DNA of 55,577 nucleotides from Cephaloticoccus primus (GCF_001580015.1 NZ_LSZQ01000049.1:1-55577), one strand, 5' to 3'. Positions 9,155-18,024 are shown, numbered from the stretch's first letter. A program made the numbers and translations. Notes: a model not told the origin generated them from the letters alone.

Positions 9155-9293
9155 TTTTTGTTGCATTAAAAATAGGGATTTATTTTTATATAACTTATTA
9201 TTAATTAATATTTTGATAAAATTTAAATTCGTTAAATTACGAATAACATACGCAATTTTTCATTTTTGTTGCATTAAATTTCAGGCAACAAAA
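9155..9293. promoter_or_regulatory. A/T-rich divergent control region with candidate LacI-family operators
   Basis: The gap between the divergent TonB receptor and LacI genes is strikingly A/T-rich. The 16-base word TTTTTGTTGCATTAAA occurs twice as a direct repeat (9155-9170 and 9263-9278). The second copy also starts an inverted repeat, TTTTGTTGC (9264-9272) and GCAACAAAA (9285-9293), spaced by 12 bases and ending 25 bases before the regulator's ATG. LacI-family proteins normally bind such dyads and often control the adjacent divergent genes and themselves. Binding here is inferred. Confidence 0.55.
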
Positions 9294-9318
9294 TCTCAAG
9301 GTACAGTCACTCAACACT

Positions 9319-10422
9319 ATGTCCCCAAAGCTCAACCAGGCCCTCCTTGCCGAACGGCTGAAACTCTCGCGAGCGACCATTTCGCGCAGCCTCGCTGACC
9401 ACCCCGCAATCAGCCTGGAGACCCGCCAACGCGTCAAAGAACTCGCCGCCGAGCTCGGCTACCAGCTCTCGGATGCGCGACTCGCCGCCCGCGCAGAACG
9501 ATTGGCCTCGCACGGCAACCGCCCGACACGCGGAGGCCGGGCGGATAAAGCGAGCGGATCAAGCCGCGAAGCCGGACTTACGGTCGGCGCGCTCATCGGG
9601 ATTCCCGATCATCCCACGAGCATGACCGTTTACTCGCAAATCGTGAAAGGGCTGCGCGCCCGCGCCCAAGTCGAGCGCGTCACTCTCGACCTGTGTTACC
9701 AGCCTCCCGAAGAGCTCGACGTCGGGCGCATCCGCCAAGGCGCCATGAGCCAGATCCGCAACAACGCGTGGCGCGGCGCACTCCTCATCCACCCCTTCCC
9801 TGCCCAAACAGTTGCAGCACTCAGACGACGCCTCCCGCTCGTCTCCATTCTGGAGCGCTATGCGCAGACCGAGCTGGACATCATTGATGTCGATGACGCA
9901 CCCGCGATCGCTCAGCTTGTCCGCCTCCTCGCCGAGGCCGGGCACAGCCGTATCGGCTTCGTTTCGTGGACTTACCCCGTTGCGGGTGGCTGGATCGCGC
10001 GCCGCTTCAGCGGCTATGTAGAAGCCCTCTTTTCACTCGGGCTGGAGTTTCGCCCCAAGTGGGTGCTCAACGTGCACCAAACCGCTGCGCCACTCGCCCC
10101 CCGCGCCGTCAGCGACCGCGTTGCCCAGCTTTTGGAAAAAGATCACGTCAGCGCCTGGGTCTGCGCCGCCGACCACCAAGCCTACGGCCTCATCTCCGAC
10201 CTAAGCGAACGAGGCCTGCGCGTCCCGCAAGACTGCGCCGTAACTGGCTTCGACGGCCTCGCCCCACCCGCAGGGCTGCCTCAAGTCACCTCAATGGCTG
10301 TCCCCCACGAGCAAATCGGCGCCGCTGCCTTGACCCGCCTCGTCAACCGTATCGCCAACCCACTTTCCCCCTACAGAAAAACCCTCGTCGACCCACAGCC
10401 CATCCCCGGGCGTACAATCTAA
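9319..10422 (+). CDS. LacI-family transcriptional regulator
   Basis: DNA-binding sensor of 367 residues. The N-terminal helix-turn-helix reads LLAERLKLSRATISRSLADH and is followed by the hinge-proximal 'TRQRVKELAAELGYQ'. A periplasmic-binding-protein-like effector domain follows, with typical features such as 'HSRIGFVSWTYPVAGGW' and 'DCAVTGFDGL'. An Arg/Gly/Ser-rich linker around residues 60-85 is longer than usual. It is divergent from the TonB receptor and GH16 genes, so it probably represses them and itself until a sugar ligand binds. Candidate operators lie directly upstream. The ligand is unknown. Confidence 0.92.
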   Translation: MSPKLNQALLAERLKLSRATISRSLADHPAISLETRQRVKELAAELGYQLSDARLAARAERLASHGNRPTRGGRADKASGSSREAGLTVGALIGIPDHPTSMTVYSQIVKGLRARAQVERVTLDLCYQPPEELDVGRIRQGAMSQIRNNAWRGALLIHPFPAQTVAALRRRLPLVSILERYAQTELDIIDVDDAPAIAQLVRLLAEAGHSRIGFVSWTYPVAGGWIARRFSGYVEALFSLGLEFRPKWVLNVHQTAAPLAPRAVSDRVAQLLEKDHVSAWVCAADHQAYGLISDLSERGLRVPQDCAVTGFDGLAPPAGLPQVTSMAVPHEQIGAAALTRLVNRIANPLSPYRKTLVDPQPIPGRTI

Positions 10423-10475
10423 ACCGCAGTGATAACTGCCCCAGGACGCTAACTGCTCAACCCGGCCCAGTCAGC

Positions 10476-11984
10476 TCAATCTGACGTACGAAAATTCGTT
10501 AACACATAAATATCCTCCTTAGGATACTCCAAGAACACATCCTTTTTATAAGGATTCAGAAACTCTCGCCAAGGATCGGAAAGCCCATCTTTCATTTCCT
10601 CTAGAGGCTCAAACTCTCGTGAGAAGAGGATATAAAAGTCAATATCAGCGTATGAAACGGCACCTGCGCCCTCTCCCAAGACATGGACATAGGAGTAATT
10701 ACAGCTATTCACATAGTACTCCACAACCTTACCTAGTACCGTGGAGCACACCAAGTTAACTGTTCGCCCTGTGCGCCGCCCCTCTTCGTTTACCTTCTCC
10801 AATATCTGACGAGTATGGGCTTCATAGTCCCAGACTCCAACTTTGTAAAAATTGGCATTCAAGGTGAAATTGATACCACAAGCCAGCACCAATAAAGAAA
10901 TAACACCCCCTCTTAGATATCCCCCGAGGTCATTTAAACAAAAACAAAAAAGAATTACCAAAAGGGGATACAAGAACAAGGCCACTCGATCAATCGGATA
11001 CCGAGCCCCAGCCAAATAATATGCCGCCACAATCGTCACTACTAAAAAAGTGGTTAGGCCAACGAAGACATTCCTTAAAGAAATCCACTCTCTTTTGAAG
11101 AAAAGTGCCGCCGATACCGTCACTCCCAGAGATAAAAGAAGAAAATTCAGGGCGAGATACACATTAGACTCATTACCTAAAGAGCCCAAGCTATATTTAG
11201 CCAATGAAAACAGAGTATCATTATAAAAATCGTGCACACCCCCGTAGTATAGCTGTCCGTACTTATGAAGGCGAAAAACGACAGGAAGGATAAAACAAAG
11301 AAATATCGCACCCACGGAACAACTAATCCCTAGCCCCTTTTTTAAAGAAGCTGCGTCTTTCCTGAAAACTGGCACCAGATTTAAAATAAAGGTCAAGGCC
11401 AGAAAAAAGTAGAGCATGGAAAATACGCTAACAGCAGACAGTCCTGCTAAAAAAATGCTGGCCAAAAACTTACGAACAGAAGGAGACTTAAAATCCTCTG
11501 AGGCAAAATAAAGCGAACCCATCATGAACGCAATCGACAGGCCATAGCCTCGCGCTAATCCGAAAAACTCCAATAAAAAAGGATTAGCGAGGGCCAACAC
11601 AAAGAGCCCAATCCCCACAGCCGTGGATAAATTCCGAAGGGCTATCTTGTATAAAAAATAAGCATAAAAGGCGAATGAGATCACATTAGGTAGCCGCGCC
11701 CAGAACAGGGACACATTGCCAATGTAAAAAAAAGACTTCACCAATAGAGTATTTAAAACATGATTATTCGCATGGCGACTCCCCCTATTTATTAAAATAT
11801 CCCAAAATTGCCATTTCTCAGCAGTTTCAATGGTCATCACCTCATCATAAACAGCGCCCACATGTAAAGCCCTGATCACTATATAACCCAAAAACAAGGC
11901 CCCTATCACTACGTAGGTGATCTGTACCCTCCACGGGCTATTCGCAACAGCACTTTTACCAGAAAACGGAGAGGAAGTAGTCAT
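10476..11984 (-). CDS. Polytopic membrane protein, likely GT39/PMT-like glycosyltransferase
   Basis: 502 residues with about ten or more hydrophobic segments and a soluble C-terminal part of roughly 110 residues. The first loop carries an acidic Asp-Glu pair (GAVYDEVMT) followed by 'NNHVLNTLLVKSFF', the layout of polyprenyl-phosphate-dependent glycosyltransferases of the PMT/ArnT superfamily, where an acidic pair near the end of helix 1 is catalytic. The later 'AGARYPIDRVALFLYPL' also fits. No closer family can be named. Base composition is clearly more A/T-rich than neighbouring genes, with many AAA, TTT and ATA codons, which suggests horizontal acquisition. It lies 109 bases downstream of the NAD(P)HX repair gene on the same strand, with its 3' end facing lacI. 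Confidence 0.65.
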   Translation of the reverse strand: MTTSSPFSGKSAVANSPWRVQITYVVIGALFLGYIVIRALHVGAVYDEVMTIETAEKWQFWDILINRGSRHANNHVLNTLLVKSFFYIGNVSLFWARLPNVISFAFYAYFLYKIALRNLSTAVGIGLFVLALANPFLLEFFGLARGYGLSIAFMMGSLYFASEDFKSPSVRKFLASIFLAGLSAVSVFSMLYFFLALTFILNLVPVFRKDAASLKKGLGISCSVGAIFLCFILPVVFRLHKYGQLYYGGVHDFYNDTLFSLAKYSLGSLGNESNVYLALNFLLLSLGVTVSAALFFKREWISLRNVFVGLTTFLVVTIVAAYYLAGARYPIDRVALFLYPLLVILFCFCLNDLGGYLRGGVISLLVLACGINFTLNANFYKVGVWDYEAHTRQILEKVNEEGRRTGRTVNLVCSTVLGKVVEYYVNSCNYSYVHVLGEGAGAVSYADIDFYILFSREFEPLEEMKDGLSDPWREFLNPYKKDVFLEYPKEDIYVLTNFRTSD

Positions 11985-12093
11985 TTATTTAGTTTGAGTG
12001 TCCGATGGACTTTTTCGCTGCCAGTCAAAAGCCAAATGGCTGGTCATCGTAAAAAGAGGCGACTGTCCCAAAACCCACTTTGGCGAGGACATT

Positions 12094-14121
12094 TTATGAA
12101 AAAAATGTCTTATTTTGCCTTAGTGCATCCCCCAAATGATTGAGGAGCTGGACGGTGTGGGTGGTTTCCGGGTTTTGGGAGAAGGAGAGGGTTTCGGCGG
12201 TGAGGCCGTGCCAAGCTAAAGCGCGGCAGGTTGCCTGGAGGCAGTTTTCCTCGGGTCGTTTTGCGAGCTGAGTCCCAATCATCCCCGCCAGCAGGTCTCC
12301 ACTCCCTCCCCGGGCCAGCACGGGGTCGCCAAAGAGACTGTAGATGATCACTGGTTCACCGTGCGCAAAATCGGTACGATCACTTGGGGGAGTAAAGCCG
12401 CGGAGGGCGCTCACCTCACCCGCAACAGGCACGGTTTCACTGCCCGGGCTCTCGCGAGAGCTACGAGGGCGGCCTGACTCCACCGGCATGGAGGCACTGT
12501 ACAGACTCTGGTTGAAGCTGCTCAAGTGGCGTTCACTCGGGCAGTGTTCAGCTGCCGCACCCACTGCGCTGCCGTCACAAATCCGCGTTACTGGCCCTTT
12601 TAAAACGACGATTGCCCCTGCGCGGCTCGCAAACTCGCGCAGGTGAGCATCGGTCGGCTCGGTGCCTGCGATGCGCCTAAACTCGCCCGCATGCGGAGTG
12701 AGGATCAGCGGGCTTTTCGCGTTTTTAATCAGCTCAGATTGGAGTGCATCGGCATCAAGCAGGAGCGGAAGCACTGGGCCGTACGCTTTCACGAGCTCAG
12801 TCACGAGGGTTTGGGTCTCACGCTCGCGGCCAATGCCCGGACCGATCACTAGCGACGCTCCGCCCGCCGACCGACTGCCAACCGCTCGCTCAATGCGCTC
12901 CCGCAATAAATACTGCCCTTCCAGCGCAAGGCCGCCGCGTTCCGTCTCCGGCCAGCCTACCCAAATGGCCTCCGGCACTTGCGCGGCAAAGCTCGGCACG
13001 AGCGACTCGGGCACGAAGCCCGTCACCAGCCCCGCACCGCTGCGCAGGGCTGCGAGCACACACATGAGGGCCGCGCCCGGATACTCGCGCGAACCAGCCA
13101 GCACAAACACGTGCCCCTCGCGCCCTTTGTGCGTCTGCGGATCGCGCCACGCACGCAGTGGGGCCAGCACCGCCTCGGTAAGGACGCAATCTCCTGCCAG
13201 CGACGCCCCACTCGGAAGCGGCGGAAACGACTCGCGCTTGAAAAAGCCGAGGTCGAGGTAGCGAAGGCGCCCTGCTTCGCGGCGGCCCAAGACCTCGCGT
13301 TTCACCGATCCGGTCGCGTAGGTGAAATCTGCCCGGAAAACCGGCCCCGCGACATCTCCGCCAGCGACCTGTGCCGCCGGAAGATCGGTATGCGGTGCGG
13401 CATCGACAGGCGGCGATTGCCGCGAACCCTCCGTCGCCGACGCCCTAAGCCCGCTGGGTAGATCGACAGCGGCACGCAGATCAATCGGAAGCGCATTGAC
13501 CGCAGCTACGGCAGCCACTGCGCGCGCATCCATAGGTGGTCGAAATCGAAACCCGAACACGCCATCCAGGCACAGCGTGTAGCGCACCTGCGCATTCACT
13601 CGTGTCGATAAATCGCGCGCCGAAATCGGCCTGACCCGATCCGGGAAGCGACTCTGTAGCGTCGCCCAAGCCCGCCAAGCGAGCGGCCGCAACGCGCGCA
13701 GACCATGTACCAAAAACACCTCCGCGTGCGCTGTAGGCTGCTCGGCCAAAATCGCCTCCGCCGCGATCAGAGCGTCGCCGCCGTTGTGCCCCTTGCCTGC
13801 GAGAACGAGAAGCCGCGGTTTCTGTCTGACTTGGGGCCCCAAGCCGGTGAGGTCACGCCACACTGCTTGTGCGACGGCACGGCCGGCCGCCTGCATCGCT
13901 GCCCACTCGCATTTCTTATCCCCCGCAAAAAGCCGCCTTTCAAACTCCGCCGCCTGCGCCGCCGAAAGAATCGGATGCGCCCAGCCTGTGAGCAGAGTTG
14001 CAAGCTCCCGGTTTGTGCACGAGACATTGGCCTCGGACGAGGATACGGGAGGCACCGCCGCTACTGCTTCTCCGGAGCGAGGTATTCGCTTCATGGAGAG
14101 AGGAAGAGGCGCCTCCACCAT
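12094..14121 (-). CDS. nnr: Bifunctional NAD(P)H-hydrate epimerase/dehydratase with inserted segments
   Basis: Cytoplasmic metabolite-repair enzyme that restores damaged (hydrated) NAD(P)H. The N-terminal epimerase domain shows LAGKGHNGGDALIAAE and 'DLPSGL'. The C-terminal ADP-dependent dehydratase shows VFVLAGSREYPGAALM, IGPGIG, LLDADAL, LTPHAGEFRRI and GGSGDLLAGMIG. The ATG at 14121 is used. 14094 is also possible, and the first ~40 residues look non-native. At about 675 residues it is much longer than usual fused enzymes (roughly 500). Most of the excess is an insert between VVLKGPVTRICDG and GDPVLARGGSGD (about 12,340-12,575), with a smaller one after PSGL near 13,370-13,450. The large insert contains perfect palindromes and resembles the hairpin modules seen elsewhere. 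Confidence 0.88.
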   Translation of the reverse strand: MVEAPLPLSMKRIPRSGEAVAAVPPVSSSEANVSCTNRELATLLTGWAHPILSAAQAAEFERRLFAGDKKCEWAAMQAAGRAVAQAVWRDLTGLGPQVRQKPRLLVLAGKGHNGGDALIAAEAILAEQPTAHAEVFLVHGLRALRPLAWRAWATLQSRFPDRVRPISARDLSTRVNAQVRYTLCLDGVFGFRFRPPMDARAVAAVAAVNALPIDLRAAVDLPSGLRASATEGSRQSPPVDAAPHTDLPAAQVAGGDVAGPVFRADFTYATGSVKREVLGRREAGRLRYLDLGFFKRESFPPLPSGASLAGDCVLTEAVLAPLRAWRDPQTHKGREGHVFVLAGSREYPGAALMCVLAALRSGAGLVTGFVPESLVPSFAAQVPEAIWVGWPETERGGLALEGQYLLRERIERAVGSRSAGGASLVIGPGIGRERETQTLVTELVKAYGPVLPLLLDADALQSELIKNAKSPLILTPHAGEFRRIAGTEPTDAHLREFASRAGAIVVLKGPVTRICDGSAVGAAAEHCPSERHLSSFNQSLYSASMPVESGRPRSSRESPGSETVPVAGEVSALRGFTPPSDRTDFAHGEPVIIYSLFGDPVLARGGSGDLLAGMIGTQLAKRPEENCLQATCRALAWHGLTAETLSFSQNPETTHTVQLLNHLGDALRQNKTFFS
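12340..12575 (-). repeat. In-frame hairpin-rich insert in the NAD(P)HX dehydratase domain
   Basis: About 235 bases that interrupt the dehydratase domain just before its conserved GGSGDLLAGM motif. It contains the perfect 14-base palindrome GCTCTCGCGAGAGC (12448-12461) and a CTCCA/TGGAG hairpin just beyond it. The encoded peptide is Ser/Pro/Glu-rich and unlike the family. Edges are approximate. Confidence 0.5.
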
Positions 14122-14279
14122 CCGTGCCAAAACAAAAGAGAAACGGGCTTTTTCTCCGGCGCATCGTCGCCGAGTGCAGCCCAGCGGTGAGCGGGGGCCG
14201 CAGATGAGATCAAGCTCCGCGCTATTGCGGTGAGCGAGGAATGGTTGAGCCGAGTCTGACGGTGGGTGACGGCCCCCTG

Positions 14280-14885
14280 TTAGGGAAAGGCGGGCTGGGG
14301 GGCGGGTGGGGCTTCGTTTTTGGGCGGGGAGAGTTGGCGGATCGATTCCTGGATGGCGCCCCAGGTTTCTTCGTCTCGCTGGCGCAGCCAGGCTTTGCGC
14401 AGGGCGTCGGGCTCGGTGAAGAGCAGCGGCGCGCTCGCACTCACTCCGCGCGTGAGCAGGGGCCGCGTAAGCGCGGGGATCGAGCGATAGTAAAACACGA
14501 TGCCCTCGCCTGCGGCCCCCATTGCGCGCCGCACTTCGTAAAGCCGCGTGTATTGCCCCGACTCGCTATCCCAGAGCGCAACTTCCGTCGTATCGTCGTC
14601 CCACACGGCGTATTGCTGCCACTCGGCAAACACGGCCTCCAGCAGCGTGAAGTCGGCCTCTTGCCGAGCGGCCATCGGCACGGGCGAATGCGAGTTTTCC
14701 TCGGCGGGCACGTAAATGATCTGCGGCTCGGGTTGGCGGCGAGGCAGCGAGAAGACGAAAACCGCCCCGATAACAAAGCCCAACATGATCCAGGACGGCG
14801 TCTTCGAAAGATGCTTGGGCGAGGGCGGCCGTTCGTTGCCGTCGCCGACGCCGCGCGGCGGATCATCATCAAACGCGGTGTCCAT
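14280..14885 (-). CDS. Hypothetical single-span membrane protein
   Basis: About 201 residues of unrecognised family. A polar N-terminus (1-30) precedes one hydrophobic segment, WIMLGFVIGAVFVFSL, around residues 32-47. A mostly charged domain of ~150 residues follows, probably periplasmic. It contains 'FAEWQQYAVWDDDTTEVALW' and a proline-rich tail. The start is the ATG at 14885, which overlaps the TGA of acpS (an in-frame GTG lies one codon earlier). That overlap implies translational coupling in a pdxJ-acpS-hypothetical operon. The regular composition and tight coupling argue that it is a real gene. No function can be given. Confidence 0.72.
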   Translation of the reverse strand: MDTAFDDDPPRGVGDGNERPPSPKHLSKTPSWIMLGFVIGAVFVFSLPRRQPEPQIIYVPAEENSHSPVPMAARQEADFTLLEAVFAEWQQYAVWDDDTTEVALWDSESGQYTRLYEVRRAMGAAGEGIVFYYRSIPALTRPLLTRGVSASAPLLFTEPDALRKAWLRQRDEETWGAIQESIRQLSPPKNEAPPAPQPAFP

Positions 14886-15343
14886 CACTCGCCCCCCTGT
14901 TCTCGCTGCACAATCGCGGCGACGGCCATCGCGTGCGTCTCTGTATGCGAAAGGCTGAGCAACACATCGGTGCCGCCCACTGCGCGCAGCAGGGCCGCAC
15001 CCTTTTCGTCGAGCCGCACGAGCGGTTCACCGCGCGCGCCGTGATAAACGCCCACGGAAGTCCAGCCCAGCTCGGCGCCGATCCCGGTAGTAAATGCTTT
15101 CGCCACCGCCTCCTTGGCCGCCCAGCGCACCGCGTAGTGTTTGTGCGGATACTTCAGCGCAGCGCAGTACGCCCGCTCTTCTTCGGTAAAGGTGCGCGCC
15201 AAAAAACGCTCTGCGTGCCGCTCAATCGCCCGCGCGATCCGCGACACCTCGACGAGATCGCAACCCAGCCCGACCAAGCGGCCGCCCCGCCCGCCCGCCG
15301 GAAGGGAAAACCCAAAAGAAGCTGCAGGCAGCCGCGCACTCAT
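14885..15343 (-). CDS. acpS: Holo-[acyl-carrier-protein] synthase
   Basis: Transfers the 4'-phosphopantetheine arm of CoA to acyl carrier protein, activating fatty-acid synthesis. At 152 residues it is slightly longer than average because of a ~20-residue N-terminal extension. The Mg-binding motif [12 protein letters not shown] (Asp in the first strand) and the second conserved block '[12 protein letters not shown]' with its essential Glu and Lys are both intact, and '[15 protein letters not shown]' closes the domain. Its ATG overlaps the pdxJ stop in an ATGA arrangement, and its stop overlaps the next gene's start, so the three genes are translationally coupled. Confidence 0.95.
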   Translation of the reverse strand: MSARLPAASFGFSLPAGGRGGRLVGLGCDLVEVSRIARAIERHAERFLARTFTEEERAYCAALKYPHKHYAVRWAAKEAVAKAFTTGIGAELGWTSVGVYHGARGEPLVRLDEKGAALLRAVGGTDVLLSLSHTETHAMAVAAIVQREQGGE

Positions 15344-16209
15344 GCCCGCGCCTCCTCGCCCTCGGCCTCGGCGGAGACAGCGCGCGGCCCGCTTGCGCCA
15401 TCGCTTGACTTTTCAGGAGTGAGGACACGCCCCTCGCGTGTGCTGCGCAACTCGCCCGCCGGATTCATCAGCGCGCGCATTTCGCGCACGGCCTCGGCCA
15501 GCCCCACCCAGAGCGCGCGGCTGATGATACTGTGGCCGATATTGAGCTCATGCAGATGCGGCAGCGTCCGCACTTCGGCGATGTTCACGTAGTTTATCCC
15601 GTGTCCCGCGTTCACGCGCAGCCCGGCCGCGTGCGCGCGCTCGGCGCCTTCGCGCAGCCGCACAAACTCAGCCGCCCGCGCCGCGGGCTCGTAGTACGCG
15701 TTCGCGTAAGCTCCGGTGTGCAGCTCGACCCAAGGCGCGCCGAGCTCGGCTGCCAGGTCGATCTGCACGACGTCCGGATCGATAAAAAGACTCGCCGCAA
15801 TCCCCGCCTCGTTCATCGCCGAGACGACCTCGCGCACGCGCTCAAACTGGCCCGCCACATTGAGCCCGCCCTCGGTCGTCACCTCCTCGCGCGACTCCGG
15901 CACGAGACACACCGAGTCGGGCCGCAGCTCCAGCGCGATTTTCACCATCTCCGGCGTGCAAGCCATCTCCAGGTTCAGCCGCGTGGCGATCCTCGCGCGC
16001 AGTTCGGCGATATCCGCATCCTGCATATGACGGCGATCCTCGCGCAAATGCGCCGTGATGCCGTCGGCCCCCACCGCCTCGGCCGCGAGCGCCAGCGAAA
16101 CGGGGTCGGGCTCGACGAGTGCGCGCGCCGCGCTCGCCGCATTCGCACTACGGTAGCGCGCCTGCCGCAGCGTCGCACAGTGGTCAATATTGAGGCCAAG
16201 AAGGATCAT
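15340..16209 (-). CDS. pdxJ: Pyridoxine 5'-phosphate synthase
   Basis: Makes pyridoxine 5'-phosphate (vitamin B6) from 3-amino-2-oxopropyl phosphate and deoxyxylulose 5-phosphate. The ATG at 16209 is chosen over 16260 because it starts at the family N-terminus '[16 protein letters not shown]'. The active-site blocks '[17 protein letters not shown]' and '[19 protein letters not shown]', and the C-terminal 'VNAGHGINY' with '[12 protein letters not shown]', are all visible. An extra ~40 residues follow the last conserved block (from about '[14 protein letters not shown]'), making the protein 289 residues rather than about 240. It is first gene of the pdxJ-acpS-hypothetical operon. Its DXP substrate is also the substrate of Dxr, encoded 6 kb away. 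Confidence 0.95.
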   Translation of the reverse strand: MILLGLNIDHCATLRQARYRSANAASAARALVEPDPVSLALAAEAVGADGITAHLREDRRHMQDADIAELRARIATRLNLEMACTPEMVKIALELRPDSVCLVPESREEVTTEGGLNVAGQFERVREVVSAMNEAGIAASLFIDPDVVQIDLAAELGAPWVELHTGAYANAYYEPAARAAEFVRLREGAERAHAAGLRVNAGHGINYVNIAEVRTLPHLHELNIGHSIISRALWVGLAEAVREMRALMNPAGELRSTREGRVLTPEKSSDGASGPRAVSAEAEGEEARA

Positions 16210-16334
16210 GATTGCCGCCCAAGCTACGCGAGCGATCCGCGCACTGGGAACCGTAAACACGCGCAGGCTTGTGTGTTTCTTCTGCGCGCGGCGTTCTGCA
16301 TTGATCGACGCCCGCCCTCCCGATCCTCCCGCCC

Positions 16335-17141
16335 ATGTCCACCGCCCTTCCGCATCCGCAAAACACGCCCGCGCCAGCAGCCGAGCCTCCGCACGCCGAC
16401 ACGCTCACCGCCGCCGCGCCTGTGCACGCGCCCGTCCCCAAGCGCGAAAACCTGCTCGTCAACCTGATCTGCAACATCGCGCTGCCCTCGCTCATCCTCT
16501 CCAGGCTGAGCCCACCCGAGCGGCTCGGCCCCGAGCTCGCCCTCATCGCCGCGCTGCTCTTCCCGCTCGGCTATGGGCTCTGGGATTTCGCGCAGCGGCG
16601 CACGGCCAACTTTGTATCGATCATCGGCTTTGCCAGCGTGCTGCTCACCGGCGGGCTCGGCCTGCTGCAAGTCGATGGACTGTGGTTTGCCATCAAGGAA
16701 GCCGCCGTCCCCGCCTTGATCGCCACCGCCGCCTGGGCCAGCGCACACTCGAAGCGCCCGCTCGTGCGCCAGTTCGTTTACAACGAGCAGATCATCGACG
16801 TCGCCCGAGTGGACGCCGCGCTCGCCGCCAACCAGGCCCTCGGCCCCGCTGCCGCCAAAGCCGCCTTCGATGCGCTCCTGCGCCGCGCTGGCCAGTGGCT
16901 CGTGGCCTCCTTTCTGGTTAGCGCCGCGCTCAACTTCGCGCTCGCCCGCTGGCTGCTCCAAAGCCCCGCGGGCACACCCGAATTTAACGCCGAGCTGGCC
17001 AAAATGAACCTGCTGAGCTGGCCCGTTATCGCGCTCCCCAGCACCGCCATCATGATGGCCGCACTGTGGCAGCTTCTGCGTGGGATTACCCAGCTCACCG
17101 GGCTGCCGCTCGAAGCCATTTTTCGCGCCAAAAGCGAGTAG
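16335..17141 (+). CDS. Integral membrane protein, VC0807-like family
   Basis: 268 residues. After a Pro/Ala-rich cytoplasmic N-terminus (about 45 residues) come the characteristic '[16 protein letters not shown]' and a further five or so hydrophobic segments, including '[20 protein letters not shown]' and '[15 protein letters not shown]'. This layout matches the VC0807-type family of unknown function (six spans, conserved 'N..P..IL'). No catalytic residues are evident. It is divergent from pdxJ and stands alone, with 139 bases before the OmpW-like gene, which has its own regulatory dyad. Confidence 0.65.
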   Translation: MSTALPHPQNTPAPAAEPPHADTLTAAAPVHAPVPKRENLLVNLICNIALPSLILSRLSPPERLGPELALIAALLFPLGYGLWDFAQRRTANFVSIIGFASVLLTGGLGLLQVDGLWFAIKEAAVPALIATAAWASAHSKRPLVRQFVYNEQIIDVARVDAALAANQALGPAAAKAAFDALLRRAGQWLVASFLVSAALNFALARWLLQSPAGTPEFNAELAKMNLLSWPVIALPSTAIMMAALWQLLRGITQLTGLPLEAIFRAKSE

Positions 17142-17201
17142 GTCGGGAGCCAGCCGTCGCCCATTACTTTGAAATAAAAATAGTTACGACACCAAGTAGT
17201 T

Positions 17202-17233
17202 GGATTAATAACGGATTAATAGATCATTAATCC
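17202..17233. promoter_or_regulatory. Inverted repeat upstream of the OmpW-like gene
   Basis: GGATTAAT (17213-17220), five bases, then ATTAATCC (17226-17233) is a perfect 8-base dyad. A third half-site GGATTAATA lies at 17202-17210 in direct orientation. It sits about 50 bases before the ATG in an A/T-rich patch, as expected for an operator. The regulator is unknown. Confidence 0.5.
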
Positions 17234-17280
17234 TGCTTGGCACCTGCGAGGAACTACGCATCCAAGTGGCCCTGCAAACC

Positions 17281-17904
17281 ATGAAATCCAACACCATCAA
17301 AACCCTACTCGCAGCCGCTGCCTCGGCAGTACTGCTCGCCTCGACTGGCTTCTCCCAAGCAGCCGGTACCTGGACCGTCGGCATCGGCGCGCACAACATC
17401 TCGCCCAAGGCCAGCAACAGCAGCGCCGTCGGCGGACAGCGCGCCAAAACCGAGAGCGACACCCAGCCCACGATCGCCGTTGAGTACTTCGTGTGGCAAA
17501 ACTTGGGGATCGAGCTCCTCGCCTCCACGCCCTACCGCCACAGCGTCAAGGTCGGCGGTGACTACGTCGCGCAAACGAAGCTGCTGCCCCCGACCCTCTC
17601 GGTGCAGTACCACTTCGTAAACGCCAGCAAGTTCACCCCGCTCATCGGTGTCGGTGTTAACTACACCACCTTCTTCGACACCCGCAGCGCGGGCGCCCTA
17701 TCTGGAGTTGATCTCGACGCCAAGGAGACCTGGGGCTTCGCCGGTCATGTCGGCGTGGACTACAAGCTCACCGAGCGCAGCAGCCTGCGGGTCGACGCCC
17801 GCTGGATCGAGTCCAAGAGCGACATCCGGGTTAACGGCGAAAAGGTCGGCTCGCTCCGCCTCGACCCCATCGTCTACGGCGCGGCTTGGGTCTTCCGCTT
17901 CTAA
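17281..17904 (+). CDS. OmpW-family outer-membrane porin
   Basis: 207 residues from the ATG at 17281, which gives a normal signal peptide (KS..IKTLLAAAASAVLLAS) ending near 'FSQAAG'. The mature part opens with 'GTWTVGIGAHNISPKASNS' and contains 'LLPPTLSVQYHF' and 'LIGVGVNYTTFF', all hallmarks of the eight-stranded OmpW/AlkL barrel, which passes small hydrophobic molecules. It ends in Phe after 'DPIVYGAAWVFRF', the usual barrel-insertion signal. A dyad lies upstream and a strong terminator 62 bases downstream, so it is probably a single-gene transcription unit. Confidence 0.9.
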   Translation: MKSNTIKTLLAAAASAVLLASTGFSQAAGTWTVGIGAHNISPKASNSSAVGGQRAKTESDTQPTIAVEYFVWQNLGIELLASTPYRHSVKVGGDYVAQTKLLPPTLSVQYHFVNASKFTPLIGVGVNYTTFFDTRSAGALSGVDLDAKETWGFAGHVGVDYKLTERSSLRVDARWIESKSDIRVNGEKVGSLRLDPIVYGAAWVFRF

Positions 17905-17966
17905 GGAGTCTTCCGACTCTTCCATTTGGCGCGGCTTTTGTTGTGGGCCGCGTCACTTAACAACGA

Positions 17967-17995
17967 GCGCAGTGCATTTCGCACTGCGCTTTTTT
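17967..17995 (+). terminator. Rho-independent terminator after the OmpW-like gene
   Basis: Perfect 9-bp stem GCGCAGTGC / GCACTGCGC with a five-base loop (ATTTC) followed by six T. Confidence 0.9.
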
Positions 17996-18024
17996 GCGCC
18001 CCGAAAAACTCCCCCACTCACCTT

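Noticed and set aside
10426-10439. GCAGT-GATA-ACTGC hairpin after lacI
   Set aside because: Only a 5-bp stem without a T-run, too weak to call a terminator.
12088-12109. GACATTTT/AAAATGTC hairpin at the nnr stop as a terminator
   Set aside because: It overlaps the stop codon and is not followed by T on the reverse strand, so it is not convincing.
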